Shown here one piece after another: positions 25,693 to 34,609 of a stretch of DNA of 64,000 nucleotides. The translations under genes and the position numbers were made by a program. Source of the DNA: JAKFWF01 sp963732635 (GTDB taxonomy: Bacteria > Pseudomonadota > Alphaproteobacteria > Rhizobiales > Hyphomicrobiaceae); assembly GCA_963732635.1 (NCBI GenBank), contig CAVTAL010000007.1, positions 124,001 through 188,000 of the forward strand, written 5' to 3'. Each line of letters starts with the position of its first letter. Position 1 is the stretch's first letter. The notes under the pieces were generated by a model. It saw only the letters and a program-made list of their open reading frames with translations, searched no databases and had not been told where the DNA came from.

Positions 25693-27046
25693 ATGGCCCT
25701 GCCCCGTCTCAAGCCCAACACCGACCTTAACAGTGCCGTCGCCGATGCAGAGGCGCGCTTCGTCGCCTCGAACCCGAAGAGCAAGGCGCGCGCCGAGGCC
25801 GCCAAGGCGAACATGCCAGGCGGCAACACGCGCACCGTGCTGCACTACGCACCATACCCAGTGGCGTTCAAGGGTGGCGAGGGCTGTCGGCTAACCGATA
25901 TCGACGGACACACCTACGTCGACTTCCTCGGCGAGTATTCCGCCGGACTCTACGGTCATTCGAACCCGAAGATCATGGCGACGTTGCGCACCGTGATCGA
26001 CGGCGGCGTGACGCTCGGCGGTCCCAACGTTTACGAAGCCGAACTCGCGCGCCTGATGTGCGAGCGCTTTCCCTCACTCGATCTCGTGCGCTTCTGCAAC
26101 TCCGGCACCGAGTTCGAACCTGTTCGCGTTCGCAACCGCGCGGATGTTTACGAAGCGCAGCCACATCATGGTGATGAATGGCGGCTACCACGGCGGCGCA
26201 TTCTACTTCGGTCAGGTCAAGCCCGCGACCAACGCGCCGTTCCCCTGGGTGATGGGGCGCTACAATGACATCGAGGCGACGCTGGCGCTGGTTGAGGCAC
26301 ACGCACATGAGTTGGCTGCGATCGCGGTCGAGCCGATGATGGGCGGTGGTGGTGCCATCGCGGCCGACAAGGAGTTTCTGATCGCGTTGCGCGCGGCGGC
26401 AACTAAGCACGGCATTGTGCTGATCTTCGACGAGGTAATGAGTTCGCGGTTGTCGTCGGGTGGTCTGCAGAAGCGGCTGGGAGTTACGCCGGACATGACC
26501 ACATTCGGCAAGTATCTCGGTGGCGGCATGAGCTTCGGCGCCTTCGGTGGCCGGAAGGAAATCATGCAGAACTATGATCCTTATCGGGCCGGCTCGACGC
26601 CGCACGCAGGCACATTCAACAACAACGTACTGTCGATGGCGGCCGGCATCGTCGGGTTGCGCGATATCTATACTCCGGAAGTGGCCGAGAGCTTCAATGC
26701 CAAGGCCGATGCCTTCCGTGACCGTCTCAATGTGATAGCGGCGAAACATGGCGTGCCGTTCCAGACATTGGGCGTCGGCTCGATCCTGGCCATGCACTTC
26801 CAGGCCGGTCTGATCAAGCGACCCGAGGACACCTGGGCCCTGGACGCGGAGGGTGAGAAGCGCAAGGCCGATCTGCACAAGCTGCTTCATCTCGACATGA
26901 TGGAGCTCGGCCAATACTTCGCTCGGCGTGGCATGCTGGCGCTGTCACTGCCGATCGGAGCGGCGGAGTTGGCTGGCTTCGAGACCGCCCTCGACGAGTT
27001 CCTGACCGTGCGTGGTCCGGTGTTGCGGCAGGTGCTGCAGGCTTGA
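25693..27046 (+). pseudogene. Glutamate-1-semialdehyde-type aminotransferase family gene, interrupted by a +1 frameshift
   Basis: Two overlapping frames together make one complete PLP enzyme of about 450 residues. The first part (25693 to about 26112) ends VRFCNSGTE. The second resumes at about 26115 with NLFAFATARMFTKRSHIMVMNG and runs to 27046, including IFDEVMSS and the PLP Lys of TTFGKYLGGGMSFGAFGG. One extra base within GAGTTCG (26111-26116) explains the break: removing one T gives TES-NLF, matching the family TEANLF block. No other lesion is seen. It resembles GSA aminomutase-like aminotransferases of amino-acid or amine catabolism. The ATG at 25693 has GGAG 8 bases upstream. Confidence 0.85.
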
Positions 27047-27058
27047 CGACGATCGTTT

Positions 27059-27160
27059 GTAGGTTGGGTTAGCGGCGTGCTTCGCCGCGTAACCCAACAA
27101 CTTGCGGCCCCCGTGGAATGTTGGGTTACGCGCGGCAAATGCCACGCTAACCCAACCTAC
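27059..27160. repeat. GTAGGTTGGGTTAG family palindromic repeat, copy 1
   Basis: A 102-base element with ends GTAGGTTGGGTTAG and CTAACCCAACCTAC, inner inverted copies GTAACCCAAC and GTTGGGTTAC, and a non-palindromic centre with CCGTGGAATG that gives it an orientation. Copies 2-4 are at 30876, 57188 and 61774. It lies between the aminotransferase and the convergent hydrolase. Confidence 0.9.
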
Positions 27161-27169
27161 GTAAACGCT

Positions 27170-27970
27170 TTAGGCGCGTGGCGGTGCGTCGCCGATCATC
27201 TCCCCGATTGCCTTGAACATCAGTTCGATGTCCTCTGGCCGCGACAACCGGTGTTCGCCGTCTTCAACCCAGGTTGTGTGCGTCCAATCGCCCTCCAGGA
27301 TGCTTTCAAGCGCGACCGTATGCTGCCACGGCACATCCGGATCGAGCTTGCCGTGGATGATGTGAACCGGCCGACCGGGATTCCACGGCGCGCTGCCTAT
27401 CAGATTGTTGCGGCCATCCTCGATCAGGCCGCGCGTGATCGGATAAGGCTCGCCATAGGCGCTCGGCCGGAGCCATACGCCGGTGGCCTCGATCTCGATC
27501 TTGGTGTCGTCGGCAAAGCGATTCCACATCAATTCTTGCGTCATGTCCCAGGCCGGCGCGATCAACATCAGGCCTTTGATGCGGGCGGCGTCGGCCGGCG
27601 CGTCGCGCAACAGCCGCTTCAGCAACAGCAGCGCGATATAGCCGCCCATACTGGAGCCGACGACAATCTGCGGCCCTTGTGTGAGCCGCGTGAACACGGC
27701 GGCGGCTTCTTCCAGCCAGCGACCGATGGTGCCGTCTTCAAACCGCCCGCCGGACTGGCCGTGGCCCGAATAGTCGAAACGCGTCGAGGCCAAGCCGCGC
27801 GCCGCCGCCCACTCGGCCAGTGCCGATGCCTTGGTGCTCACCATGTCGGACTTGAAACCTGGCAACCACATGAGGCCAGGCGCGCTGCCGGGCGATACCA
27901 GAGTAGCAATCGCCCGCCTTGATCCCGCCGTGTCGACGTCGATCATTTGCGGTTGTGGTTCAGCCGACAT
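27170..27970 (-). CDS. Alpha/beta hydrolase
   Basis: 266 residues with the nucleophile elbow GSSMGG, an oxyanion region LPGFKSDM, an acid in HGKLDPDVP and the catalytic His of EDGEHRLS. It resembles the ABHD10/serine aminopeptidase-like thioesterase group; substrate unknown. The ATG at 27970 has GAGGG 8 bases upstream, so the earlier ATG at 27985 is disfavoured. It is divergent from the glycosyltransferase gene, with 36 bases between them. Confidence 0.88.
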   Translation of the reverse strand: MSAEPQPQMIDVDTAGSRRAIATLVSPGSAPGLMWLPGFKSDMVSTKASALAEWAAARGLASTRFDYSGHGQSGGRFEDGTIGRWLEEAAAVFTRLTQGPQIVVGSSMGGYIALLLLKRLLRDAPADAARIKGLMLIAPAWDMTQELMWNRFADDTKIEIEATGVWLRPSAYGEPYPITRGLIEDGRNNLIGSAPWNPGRPVHIIHGKLDPDVPWQHTVALESILEGDWTHTTWVEDGEHRLSRPEDIELMFKAIGEMIGDAPPRA

Positions 27971-28006
27971 AAGTAGAGCCCTCAATCATCGAGCACGCGG
28001 AACGCA

Positions 28007-29233
28007 GTGACACACCGGCCGACCATACTCCAAATCATCCCCCGGCTCGATACCGGTGGCGCCGAGCTGTCGGCGATCGAGATCACCGACGCGATCGTGC
28101 GCGGCGGTGGCCGAGCAATCGTGGCAACCGCCGGCGGCCGGATGGCCGATCGCGTCACCGCGGCCGGCGGCGAACTCGTCATCATGCCGGCGGGCACCAA
28201 GAACCCGCTTCGCTTGCTCGCCAATGCCGGCAGGTTACGGCAGATCATCAAGTCGGAAAGCGTCGGTCTCATCCATGCCCGCAGCCGAGCGCCGGCCTGG
28301 AGCGCGTTGCTGGCAGCGCAGCAGACGCGCATCCCCTTCGTCACAACCTATCACGGCGCATATTCCGAGACGGGACGACTGAAGCAACTCTACAACAGCG
28401 TGATGGCGCGGGCCGATGTCATCATCGCCAATTCGAACTACACGCGGCAGTTGATCCAGAGCCGTTATGGCACGGTGCCCACGCGCATACGTGTCATCCA
28501 TCGCGGCGTCGACGAGGCGGCGTTCGATCCATCGCAAGTGGCGGCCGCGCGCCTCGCCAACCTGCGCCAACAATTCGGCGTGACGCCCGATCAACGGATC
28601 ATCCTGCAGGCGGCCCGGCTGACCAGTTGGAAAGGCCAGGGCGTGCTTATCGATGCGGCAGCACTGCTGCACAAGGCCGGCAAGCTCGACGATGCCGTCG
28701 TCATTCTCGCTGGCGACGCGCAAGGGCGAGATGCCTATGCATCTGAGCTCGCGGCGCGAATTGCACGCGCTGGTCTGGTGGGCAAGGTGCGGCTTGTTGG
28801 CCATGTCGACGACATCCCCGCCGCGCTGTGCCTCGCCCATGTTGCGGTCATTGCCTCGACCGAGCCGGAAGCGTTCGGCCGCAGCGTCACCGAGGCCGGC
28901 GCCATGGGTTGTCCGGCGATCGCGACCGCCATCGGCGCGCCGCCGGAAACCGTGCTGGCGTCGCCGCTGACGCGGTTGTCCGATATTACCGGCTGGCTGG
29001 TACCGCCGGGGGACTGCCAAGTCCTGGCCGACCGACTGGCCGAAGCCCTGGCGCTGCCCGAGGCCGATCGCATCGAGATGGGCGCAAGGGCGCGGGCGCA
29101 TGTGCTGCGGCATTTTTCACTGTCGGCGATGAAGGCTGCGACGCTCGCCGTGTATGACGAAATCCTGCGGACGCATCTCGCGAATGCTGCTGCTATCAAC
29201 GCAAGTTTGAGCAAAACCTCGACAGACGCTTGA
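28007..29233 (+). CDS. Glycosyltransferase family 4
   Basis: 408 residues with a GT-B fold. N-terminal LQIIPRLDTGGAELSAIE binds the acceptor side; the C-terminal QAARLTSWKGQG and the EPEAFGRSVTEAGAMGCPAIAT block (E-x7-E motif region) bind the nucleotide sugar. It probably adds a sugar in lipopolysaccharide or exopolysaccharide synthesis. The start is GTG. It is isolated from other polysaccharide genes and lies 104 bases before infC. Confidence 0.9.
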   Translation: MTHRPTILQIIPRLDTGGAELSAIEITDAIVRGGGRAIVATAGGRMADRVTAAGGELVIMPAGTKNPLRLLANAGRLRQIIKSESVGLIHARSRAPAWSALLAAQQTRIPFVTTYHGAYSETGRLKQLYNSVMARADVIIANSNYTRQLIQSRYGTVPTRIRVIHRGVDEAAFDPSQVAAARLANLRQQFGVTPDQRIILQAARLTSWKGQGVLIDAAALLHKAGKLDDAVVILAGDAQGRDAYASELAARIARAGLVGKVRLVGHVDDIPAALCLAHVAVIASTEPEAFGRSVTEAGAMGCPAIATAIGAPPETVLASPLTRLSDITGWLVPPGDCQVLADRLAEALALPEADRIEMGARARAHVLRHFSLSAMKAATLAVYDEILRTHLANAAAINASLSKTSTDA

Positions 29234-29337
29234 CTTGCTGGCACACCTTGCGGATTGTCCCGACAGTTTGCTGCATTTCGGCGGCGAACACCGCTGTCTA
29301 TGTACGTATCCCCTGAAGCAACCCGAGGAGAATGAAC

Positions 29338-29880
29338 ATCCGCCGTCCAGCTACGAGAGACCAGCAAGAGCGCGAGCCGAAGGGTCCGAAGATCAACGAG
29401 GCGATCCGCGCCCGCGAAGTCCGATTGATCGATGAAACCGGCCAGAACGTCGGTGTTGTGACCGCGATTGATGCACAGGCCCGCGCTGTCGCCGCAGGGC
29501 TCGACCTGGTGGAGATTTCGCCCGACGCGAACCCGCCGGTCTGCAAGATCATGGATTACGGCAAGTTCAAGTATCAGGAACAGAAGAAGGCCGCCGAGGC
29601 CCGTAAGAACCAGAAGGTCGTCGAGTTGAAGGAGATCAAGATGCGTCCCAGCATCGATGATCACGACTACGACGTCAAAATGCGCGCCATGCGCCGGTTC
29701 TTCGAGGAAGGCGACAAGGTCAAGGTGACGCTGCGGTTCCGTGGTCGCGAAATGGCGCACCAGGAACTCGGCATGAACGTGTTGAAGCGGGTCAAGGTCG
29801 ACATCGAGAGCTTCGCCAAGGTCGAGACCGAACCGCGCTTCGAAGCCCGCCAGCTCATTATGATCCTGGCGCCGAAGTAG
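29338..29880 (+). CDS. infC: Translation initiation factor IF-3, probable ATC start codon
   Basis: About 180 residues with complete N and C domains: PKINEAIRAREVRLID, VEISPDANPPVCKIMDYGKF, then EIKMRPSIDDHDYDVK and the C-terminal RFRGREMAHQELGM. IF-3 binds the 30S subunit and rejects poor start codons. An ATG at 29332 is in frame, but the GAGGAG at 29325-29330 ends only 1 base before it. The ATC at 29338, 7 bases from that site and starting IRRP, is the better start. infC is known in E. coli to use AUU for autoregulation by IF-3. Confidence 0.93.
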   Translation: MRRPATRDQQEREPKGPKINEAIRAREVRLIDETGQNVGVVTAIDAQARAVAAGLDLVEISPDANPPVCKIMDYGKFKYQEQKKAAEARKNQKVVELKEIKMRPSIDDHDYDVKMRAMRRFFEEGDKVKVTLRFRGREMAHQELGMNVLKRVKVDIESFAKVETEPRFEARQLIMILAPK

Positions 29881-29890
29881 GGCTTTGCTT

Positions 29891-29976
29891 GCCGCATCCG
29901 ACTCCGCTCCGTTCCTCATCCAACTCCACTCCGCATCCCGATCCGACTCCGCTCCGCGGAGCAGGCCGGATGCGGC
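29891..29976. repeat. GCATCCG hairpin element after infC, copy 1
   Basis: Ends GCCGCATCCG (29891-29900) and CGGATGCGGC (29967-29976) form a 10-pair stem. The interior has three imperfect direct copies of ATCCGACTCCGCTCCG and a CTCCGCGGAG palindrome. It starts 10 bases after the infC stop, so it may terminate or stabilise the infC message. A shorter relative lies at 57138. Confidence 0.75.
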
Positions 29977-30081
29977 GTGATTGCGAAACCCAGCATCGCG
30001 ATCACATCTGGGGCGGCGGCCCCTAACGGCGGTGATTTCTGCCATTGCAGTAAAGCCTTGGCTTCGCTATAGACACGGCCA

Positions 30082-30115
30082 GGAGCCGCCCGGCAGGGCA
30101 TGCCGTGGCGGCTCC
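30082..30115 (+). other. Stem-loop in the rpmI leader
   Basis: GGAGCCGCC (30082-30090) pairs with GGCGGCTCC (30107-30115), extended inside by GGCA/TGCC. It sits 112 bases before the rpmI start in a 347-base gap that otherwise holds only the repeat at 29891 and no gene. It may be an attenuator or an L20-type autoregulatory leader structure, as rpmI-rplT leaders are in other bacteria; no T-tract follows directly. Confidence 0.45.
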
Positions 30116-30227
30116 AAATCGTTTGCACAACAAACGGTCCAACCTCCGCGACATGCATTTATGCGTGTCGTTGCAAGGGGTTACGGCATGTTCGCCGGCA
30201 TATCGAGACCAAACAAGGAGCAACCAA

Positions 30228-30428
30228 ATGCCCAAGCTGAAGACCAAGAGCGGCGCCAAAAAGCGCTTCAAGATGACGGGTACGGGCAAAGTAAGAGCCG
30301 CGGCCCAGGGTAAACGGCACGGCATGATCAAGCGGACGACCAAGTTCATCCGCTCGGCGCGCGGCACCATGGTGCTGAACGACAGCGACGCCAAGATCGT
30401 CAAGAAGTACATGCCCTACGCCCGGTGA
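30228..30428 (+). CDS. rpmI: 50S ribosomal protein L35
   Basis: 66 residues, normal L35 length, beginning MPKLKTKSGAKKRFK and ending KKYMPYAR; strongly basic. AAGGAG lies about 8 bases upstream of the ATG. It is followed 58 bases later by rplT, the standard infC-rpmI-rplT order. Confidence 0.97.
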   Translation: MPKLKTKSGAKKRFKMTGTGKVRAAAQGKRHGMIKRTTKFIRSARGTMVLNDSDAKIVKKYMPYAR

Positions 30429-30486
30429 AGGCCGCGAGCCTTCGCCGATCCTCACCCCATTCCAAGTCATCTGACGGAGCATTCCC

Positions 30487-30819
30487 ATGGCACGCGTAAA
30501 GCGTGGCGTTACCGCCCACGCCAAGCACAAGAAGATCTTCAAGGCCGCCAAAGGTTTCTACGGCCGCCGCAAGAATACCATTCGGATCGCCAAGCAGGCG
30601 GTCGAGAAGTCGATGCAGTATGCGACGCGTGATCGCAAGCGTCGGAAGCGTTCGTTCCGCGCGCTCTGGATCCAGCGCATCAACGCCGCCGTTCGCGAGC
30701 ACGGCATGACCTACGGCCGCTTCATCGAGGGTCTGACCAAGGCCGGCATCGAGGTCGACCGCAAGGTTCTCGCCGACATCGCCGTCAAGGACCCAACGGG
30801 CTTCAAGGCGCTTGGTTGA
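30487..30819 (+). CDS. rplT: 50S ribosomal protein L20
   Basis: 110 residues, beginning MARVKRGVTAHAKHKKI and containing GFYGRRKNTIRIAKQAVEK, diagnostic for L20, which binds 23S rRNA early in 50S assembly. It may also repress its own operon as in other bacteria. ACGGAG lies about 8 bases upstream. A GTAGG-family repeat separates it from pheS. Confidence 0.97.
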   Translation: MARVKRGVTAHAKHKKIFKAAKGFYGRRKNTIRIAKQAVEKSMQYATRDRKRRKRSFRALWIQRINAAVREHGMTYGRFIEGLTKAGIEVDRKVLADIAVKDPTGFKALG

Positions 30820-30875
30820 TCAGGCCGCCGCGCACGCGACCGTGCAGAAGGCCGCTGCCTGAAATTCGGCAGTTC

Positions 30876-30980
30876 GTAGGTTGGGTTAGGACGCCTCTTG
30901 GCGTCCGTAACCCAACAGCTTCGACCACCCGTGGAATGTTGGGTTGCGACCGGCAAATTTGCCGGTCTAATCCAGCCTAC
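30876..30980. repeat. GTAGGTTGGGTTAG family palindromic repeat, copy 2
   Basis: A 105-base element with left end GTAGGTTGGGTTAG and right end CTAATCCAGCCTAC (two changes). The centre contains ACCACCCGTGGAATG, the same orientation as copy 1. It lies between rplT and pheS. Confidence 0.88.
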
Positions 30981-31033
30981 GGGGACGGTTCGTTTCATGA
31001 CCAGCGGTTTGGCCGCGAGGCCGATGGGGAACA

Positions 31034-32110
31034 ATGCCCATGCAGCCTGATGACCTCAAATCACTCGAAACATCCCTGCTGACCGAGATCGCCCAAGCGG
31101 GCGACCTCGGCGGGATCGAGAGCGTGCGTATCTCCGCGCTGGGCAAGAAGGGCCGAGTTTCGGAGTTGATGCAGAAGCTTGGCTCTCTGCCGGCCGATCA
31201 ACGCAAAGCATTTGGCGCTGCGGTCAATACGTTGAAGTCGACGGTTACCACGGCTCTCGATGCCCGCAAGTCAGTGCTTGAGGATAGCGCCCTCTCGGCC
31301 CGTCTCGCCGCCGAGCGCGCCGACATCACTTTGCCGGTGCGCCTGGGTTCGCTGGCCGAGGGACGCATCCATCCGGTATCCCAGGTGTTCGACGAGATCA
31401 TCGAGATCTTCGCCGACATGGGCTTTTCGGTGGCCGAGGGGCCGGATATCGAGACCGACGACCTCAATTTCACCAAGCTCAACATTCCGCCCGAGCATCC
31501 CTCGCGGCAGGACCACGACACCTTCTACCTGAAGCCCAAGGCCGACGGTTCGCGCATGGTGCTGCGCACGCACACGAGCCCGGTCCAGATCCGCACAATG
31601 TTGTCGCAGAAGCCGCCGATACGCATCATCGCGCCGGGCCGGGTCTATCGCAGCGACAGCGACCAGACGCATACGCCGATGTTCCATCAAATCGAGGGTT
31701 TGGTGATCGACGAGGCGACGCACATGGGCCACCTCAAGTGGACGCTGCAGGAGTTCTGCAAGGCATTCTTCGAGGTCGATGATGTCAAGATGCGGTTCCG
31801 CGCCTCGCACTTCCCATTCACCGAGCCGTCGATGGAAGTCGATATCGACGCCGCTGCGATCGGCAAGCCCGGCCGTTGGCTCGAAATTCTCGGCTCCGGC
31901 ATGGTGCACCCGAAGGTGATCGCAAATTGCGGCCTCGATCCCGAGAAGTACCAAGGCTTTGCCTTCGGCATGGGTCTCGATCGCATCACCATGCTGAAAT
32001 ATGGTGTGCCGGATCTGCGCGACATGTTCACCGGCGACCTGCGCTGGATGCGCAACTATGGGTTCCTGCCCCTCGATATGCCCTCACTCGCCGGTGGACT
32101 GTCATCTTGA
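31034..32110 (+). CDS. pheS: Phenylalanine--tRNA ligase alpha subunit
   Basis: 358 residues. It has an N-terminal coiled-coil arm, then class II synthetase motifs: IHPVSQVFDEIIEIF (motif 1 region), LRTHTSPVQIRTM, RVYRSDSDQTHTPMFHQIEG (motif 2) and GMGLDRITMLKYGVPDLRDMF (motif 3). It charges tRNA-Phe as an alpha2-beta2 complex with PheT. GGGGA at 31026-31030 suits an ATG at 31040 (MQPDD) better than 31034, so the true start may be six bases later. pheT does not follow in the window, which is unusual. Confidence 0.96.
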   Translation: MPMQPDDLKSLETSLLTEIAQAGDLGGIESVRISALGKKGRVSELMQKLGSLPADQRKAFGAAVNTLKSTVTTALDARKSVLEDSALSARLAAERADITLPVRLGSLAEGRIHPVSQVFDEIIEIFADMGFSVAEGPDIETDDLNFTKLNIPPEHPSRQDHDTFYLKPKADGSRMVLRTHTSPVQIRTMLSQKPPIRIIAPGRVYRSDSDQTHTPMFHQIEGLVIDEATHMGHLKWTLQEFCKAFFEVDDVKMRFRASHFPFTEPSMEVDIDAAAIGKPGRWLEILGSGMVHPKVIANCGLDPEKYQGFAFGMGLDRITMLKYGVPDLRDMFTGDLRWMRNYGFLPLDMPSLAGGLSS

Positions 32111-32142
32111 GCCGCTAGCCGTTTCCGGCTACGTCCCACTGC

Positions 32143-32703
32143 ATGATGCCGGCCCTTGCCCTGCCATCGTTCGCCATCCTGCTCTGCATCGCGTTGACCG
32201 TCGCGATGTCGATGATGTCGATCTATATCGTCTTTACACATCAGGAGCGGCAGGAGGAAATCGACAGCTGGGTCGACTACTCGTTCTCGCGCGAGATGCT
32301 GGGCCGGGCGTTCCACTACTATCGGTGGATCGGCGTCTCGATGATCGTTGTCTATGTGCTGTTCACGATCAGCTGCCTGTTGCTGCAAGCTGAAGGCTAT
32401 GTGATCTTTTCGGATGGCAAGATGCCGGTCAACGCCGGTCCGATCGCCACCTCGTTCTTCACCATCGATCTGATGCTGCGCGGTGGCCTGTTCGACTTCA
32501 TGCAGCACTTTGACCTGCGCGCGTCGCATCTTTATCTCAATCGGCAGGCGCCGTGGTTCGTCTGGTACAGCTTTGTATTCCGCATGTACTTCGGATTTAC
32601 GCTGGTGCGGCTACTGTTCTCGCTGGCGTGGGTGCTGGCCAAGGTCCGCGTGATGCGCCAGCGGCAGCGCGAGGCCAGCGAGCAGCTCAAGCTGTTCGAG
32701 TGA
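32143..32703 (+). CDS. Four-helix membrane protein, function unknown
   Basis: 186 residues with hydrophobic segments near 7-29, 62-82, 101-112 and 140-165, and a basic Gln/Arg-rich C-terminal tail. I recognise no domain. It follows pheS by 32 bases on the same strand and may be co-transcribed with it. It is convergent with ppk2. Confidence 0.7.
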   Translation: MMPALALPSFAILLCIALTVAMSMMSIYIVFTHQERQEEIDSWVDYSFSREMLGRAFHYYRWIGVSMIVVYVLFTISCLLLQAEGYVIFSDGKMPVNAGPIATSFFTIDLMLRGGLFDFMQHFDLRASHLYLNRQAPWFVWYSFVFRMYFGFTLVRLLFSLAWVLAKVRVMRQRQREASEQLKLFE

Positions 32704-32722
32704 AGTGCGCGCAGTTCAGTCG

Positions 32723-33598
32723 TCACGTGCCGTAAAAGAAATCCGGTCCGGCGCCAACGATGCGCGGGTCCGGTTTGCCGATCGCCTTCTTGTCGCGATC
32801 CTTGTAATCATAACTCGATAGGATCACCCGCATGGCTTCGAGCCTGGCCCGACGCTGGTCGTTGGCACGGATCACGGTCCACGGGCAAGTTGGTGTGTGG
32901 GTGAAACGGAACATCTCGTGTTGAGCCTGGGAGTAATCGTCCCACTTGGTCAGCGCGGCGAGATCGATGTCGGTAAGCTTCCAACGCTTCAACGGATTGT
33001 GCCGGCGTTCGTGGAAGCGCTTCAGCTGCATCTCGCGGCCGATGGTGAGATAGAACTTGAACAGCTTGAGGCCGTCGCGCACCAGCATCTCCTCGAGTTC
33101 TGGCGCCTCGCGCAGGAAATTCGCCACCTGCTCAGGGCTGGCGAAACCCATTACCCGCTCGACGCCGGCGCGATTGTACCAGGAGCGGTCGAACAGCACG
33201 ATCTGACTGCGGGTCGGCAAGTGCGCCAGATAGCGCTGGAAATACCACTGGCCGCGCTCGGTCTCATTCGGCTTCGACAGCGCCACTGCATGGGCGTAGC
33301 GAGGGTTCAGATACTGCAAAATCGAGGCGATGCAGCCGCCCTTGCCGGCGCTGTCGCGGCCTTCGAAAAGCACCAGTAGTCGCTCGCCTGTCTCCTGCAG
33401 GTGGCTCTGCAACTTGACCAGTTCGGTTTGCAGCTTGACCAGTTCTTCGTCGTAGGGATCGCGCTTCAGTTTTTCCGCATAGGGGTAGCCGCCGGAGCCG
33501 AGCGCCGCGTCGTCGATTTCCTCCGAAAGCTTCGGCGCATCGATGTCAAAGGCCGGCACCTTGGCGGATTTTGCTTCTGGGTCGGATTTCATGGCCAT
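32723..33598 (-). CDS. ppk2: Polyphosphate kinase 2
   Basis: About 291 residues. The PPK2 core has Walker A FEGRDSAGKGG, the lid YLAHLPTRSQIVLFDRSWYNRAGVE (key words FDRSWYNR and GVERVMGF) and TKWDDYSQAQHEMF. It moves phosphate between polyphosphate and nucleoside diphosphates in the cytoplasm. The ATG at 33598 starts MAMKSD; the open frame further upstream is not protein-like. It is divergent from the PhnD-like gene with a 179-base gap that probably holds both promoters. Confidence 0.93.
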   Translation of the reverse strand: MAMKSDPEAKSAKVPAFDIDAPKLSEEIDDAALGSGGYPYAEKLKRDPYDEELVKLQTELVKLQSHLQETGERLLVLFEGRDSAGKGGCIASILQYLNPRYAHAVALSKPNETERGQWYFQRYLAHLPTRSQIVLFDRSWYNRAGVERVMGFASPEQVANFLREAPELEEMLVRDGLKLFKFYLTIGREMQLKRFHERRHNPLKRWKLTDIDLAALTKWDDYSQAQHEMFRFTHTPTCPWTVIRANDQRRARLEAMRVILSSYDYKDRDKKAIGKPDPRIVGAGPDFFYGT

Positions 33599-33777
33599 GA
33601 CGGCGCGTCTCCAGTTGAGTAACGGTTTTGAGGGTGCAAGGATCGATGCCGAAATGCAACGGCGACCTTGCAACACGGTTTCCTTGCAAGGGTTCCGCGC
33701 AAGTTGGCTGCGGTTGTGCGGCGGGACGTTGGCGCGCACAATGACGCAATCACGAAGTCGCCCGCAGGCTGTGTCCG

Positions 33778-34596
33778 ATGCCCAACGATTTGATTGCCAA
33801 TGCGCGCATGTATTCGGTGGCGCCCGGCGCCATCACCGCCTGGAAGCGGCTGTTCGCCTGGCTCGATGAAGCGTCTGGTGTTCGGCTAACGGTGGTCGAC
33901 CATGCCTTTCCGGCGCTGCTTAACGACTTGTGGGCGAGACCAGACCTTGCCGCTACCTTCATGTGCGGCTGGCCGTGGCTTCGGCATGGCGCCACCCATC
34001 GGGTGGTGGCTGCGCCGGTTCCGTCGTCGGCCTATGCCAGGGGCGTGCCGCAGTACTGCACCCATTTCGTCGTCCATCGCGACAGCCCCTACCAGAAGCT
34101 GGAGGACACTTTCGGCCATCGCTTCGCCTATACGATTGCCGATAGCCACTCGGGTTACAACGCGCCGCGCCATCACCTGATGCGCTATCGCGGGGCGAAT
34201 AGGCGGAAGCTCTATGGCGAGATCATCGGGCCTCTGACAACGCCCCGCCGCATGCTGGAGGCAATCGCCGAGAAGCGCACCGACGTCGGCCCGCTCGACA
34301 GTTTCGCCTACGACCTGCTGTCGCGGCATGAGCCATCGCTGGCGGCTGAGACGCGGGTCATCGCCAGCACTGATCCAGTGCCGATCCCGGCGATCATGGC
34401 TTCCCGGGATATGGACACGAGCGTGATTGAAAAGCTGCGCGACACGTTGCTCACGTTCGGCACCAGGCCGGAGCATGCGTCGCTGTGCGACGATCTGTGT
34501 ATCTCGGGGTTCGCAACGCTCGATCCGTCGAATTACGAGGTTGCCGAGCGCTGGGCGCGGGAAGCCGAGGCAATGGGGCTCGAAGTCATCGCCTGA
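33778..34596 (+). CDS. PhnD-like phosphonate/phosphite-type substrate-binding protein without a signal peptide
   Basis: 272 residues resembling the periplasmic binding proteins of phosphonate or phosphate ABC systems: an early ARMYSVAPGAITAWKRLF, the middle GYNAPRHHLM and RTDVGPLDSFAYDLL, and the C-terminal CISGFATLD. No signal peptide or lipobox is visible at the start MPNDLIANARMY, and no ABC permease or ATPase gene is near. It may be a cytoplasmic ligand-binding protein or enzyme subunit. It is the first gene of a three-gene operon with a desaturase (13 bases later) and a cupin. Confidence 0.8.
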   Translation: MPNDLIANARMYSVAPGAITAWKRLFAWLDEASGVRLTVVDHAFPALLNDLWARPDLAATFMCGWPWLRHGATHRVVAAPVPSSAYARGVPQYCTHFVVHRDSPYQKLEDTFGHRFAYTIADSHSGYNAPRHHLMRYRGANRRKLYGEIIGPLTTPRRMLEAIAEKRTDVGPLDSFAYDLLSRHEPSLAAETRVIASTDPVPIPAIMASRDMDTSVIEKLRDTLLTFGTRPEHASLCDDLCISGFATLDPSNYEVAERWAREAEAMGLEVIA

Positions 34597-34609
34597 AGGT
34601 GAGGGGCAA

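Noticed and set aside
26105..26125. Programmed +1 frameshifting as the reason for the aminotransferase break
   Set aside because: No slippery codon, stop codon or stimulatory structure is evident, and three unrelated genes show the same kind of single-base insertion, which fits sequencing error better.
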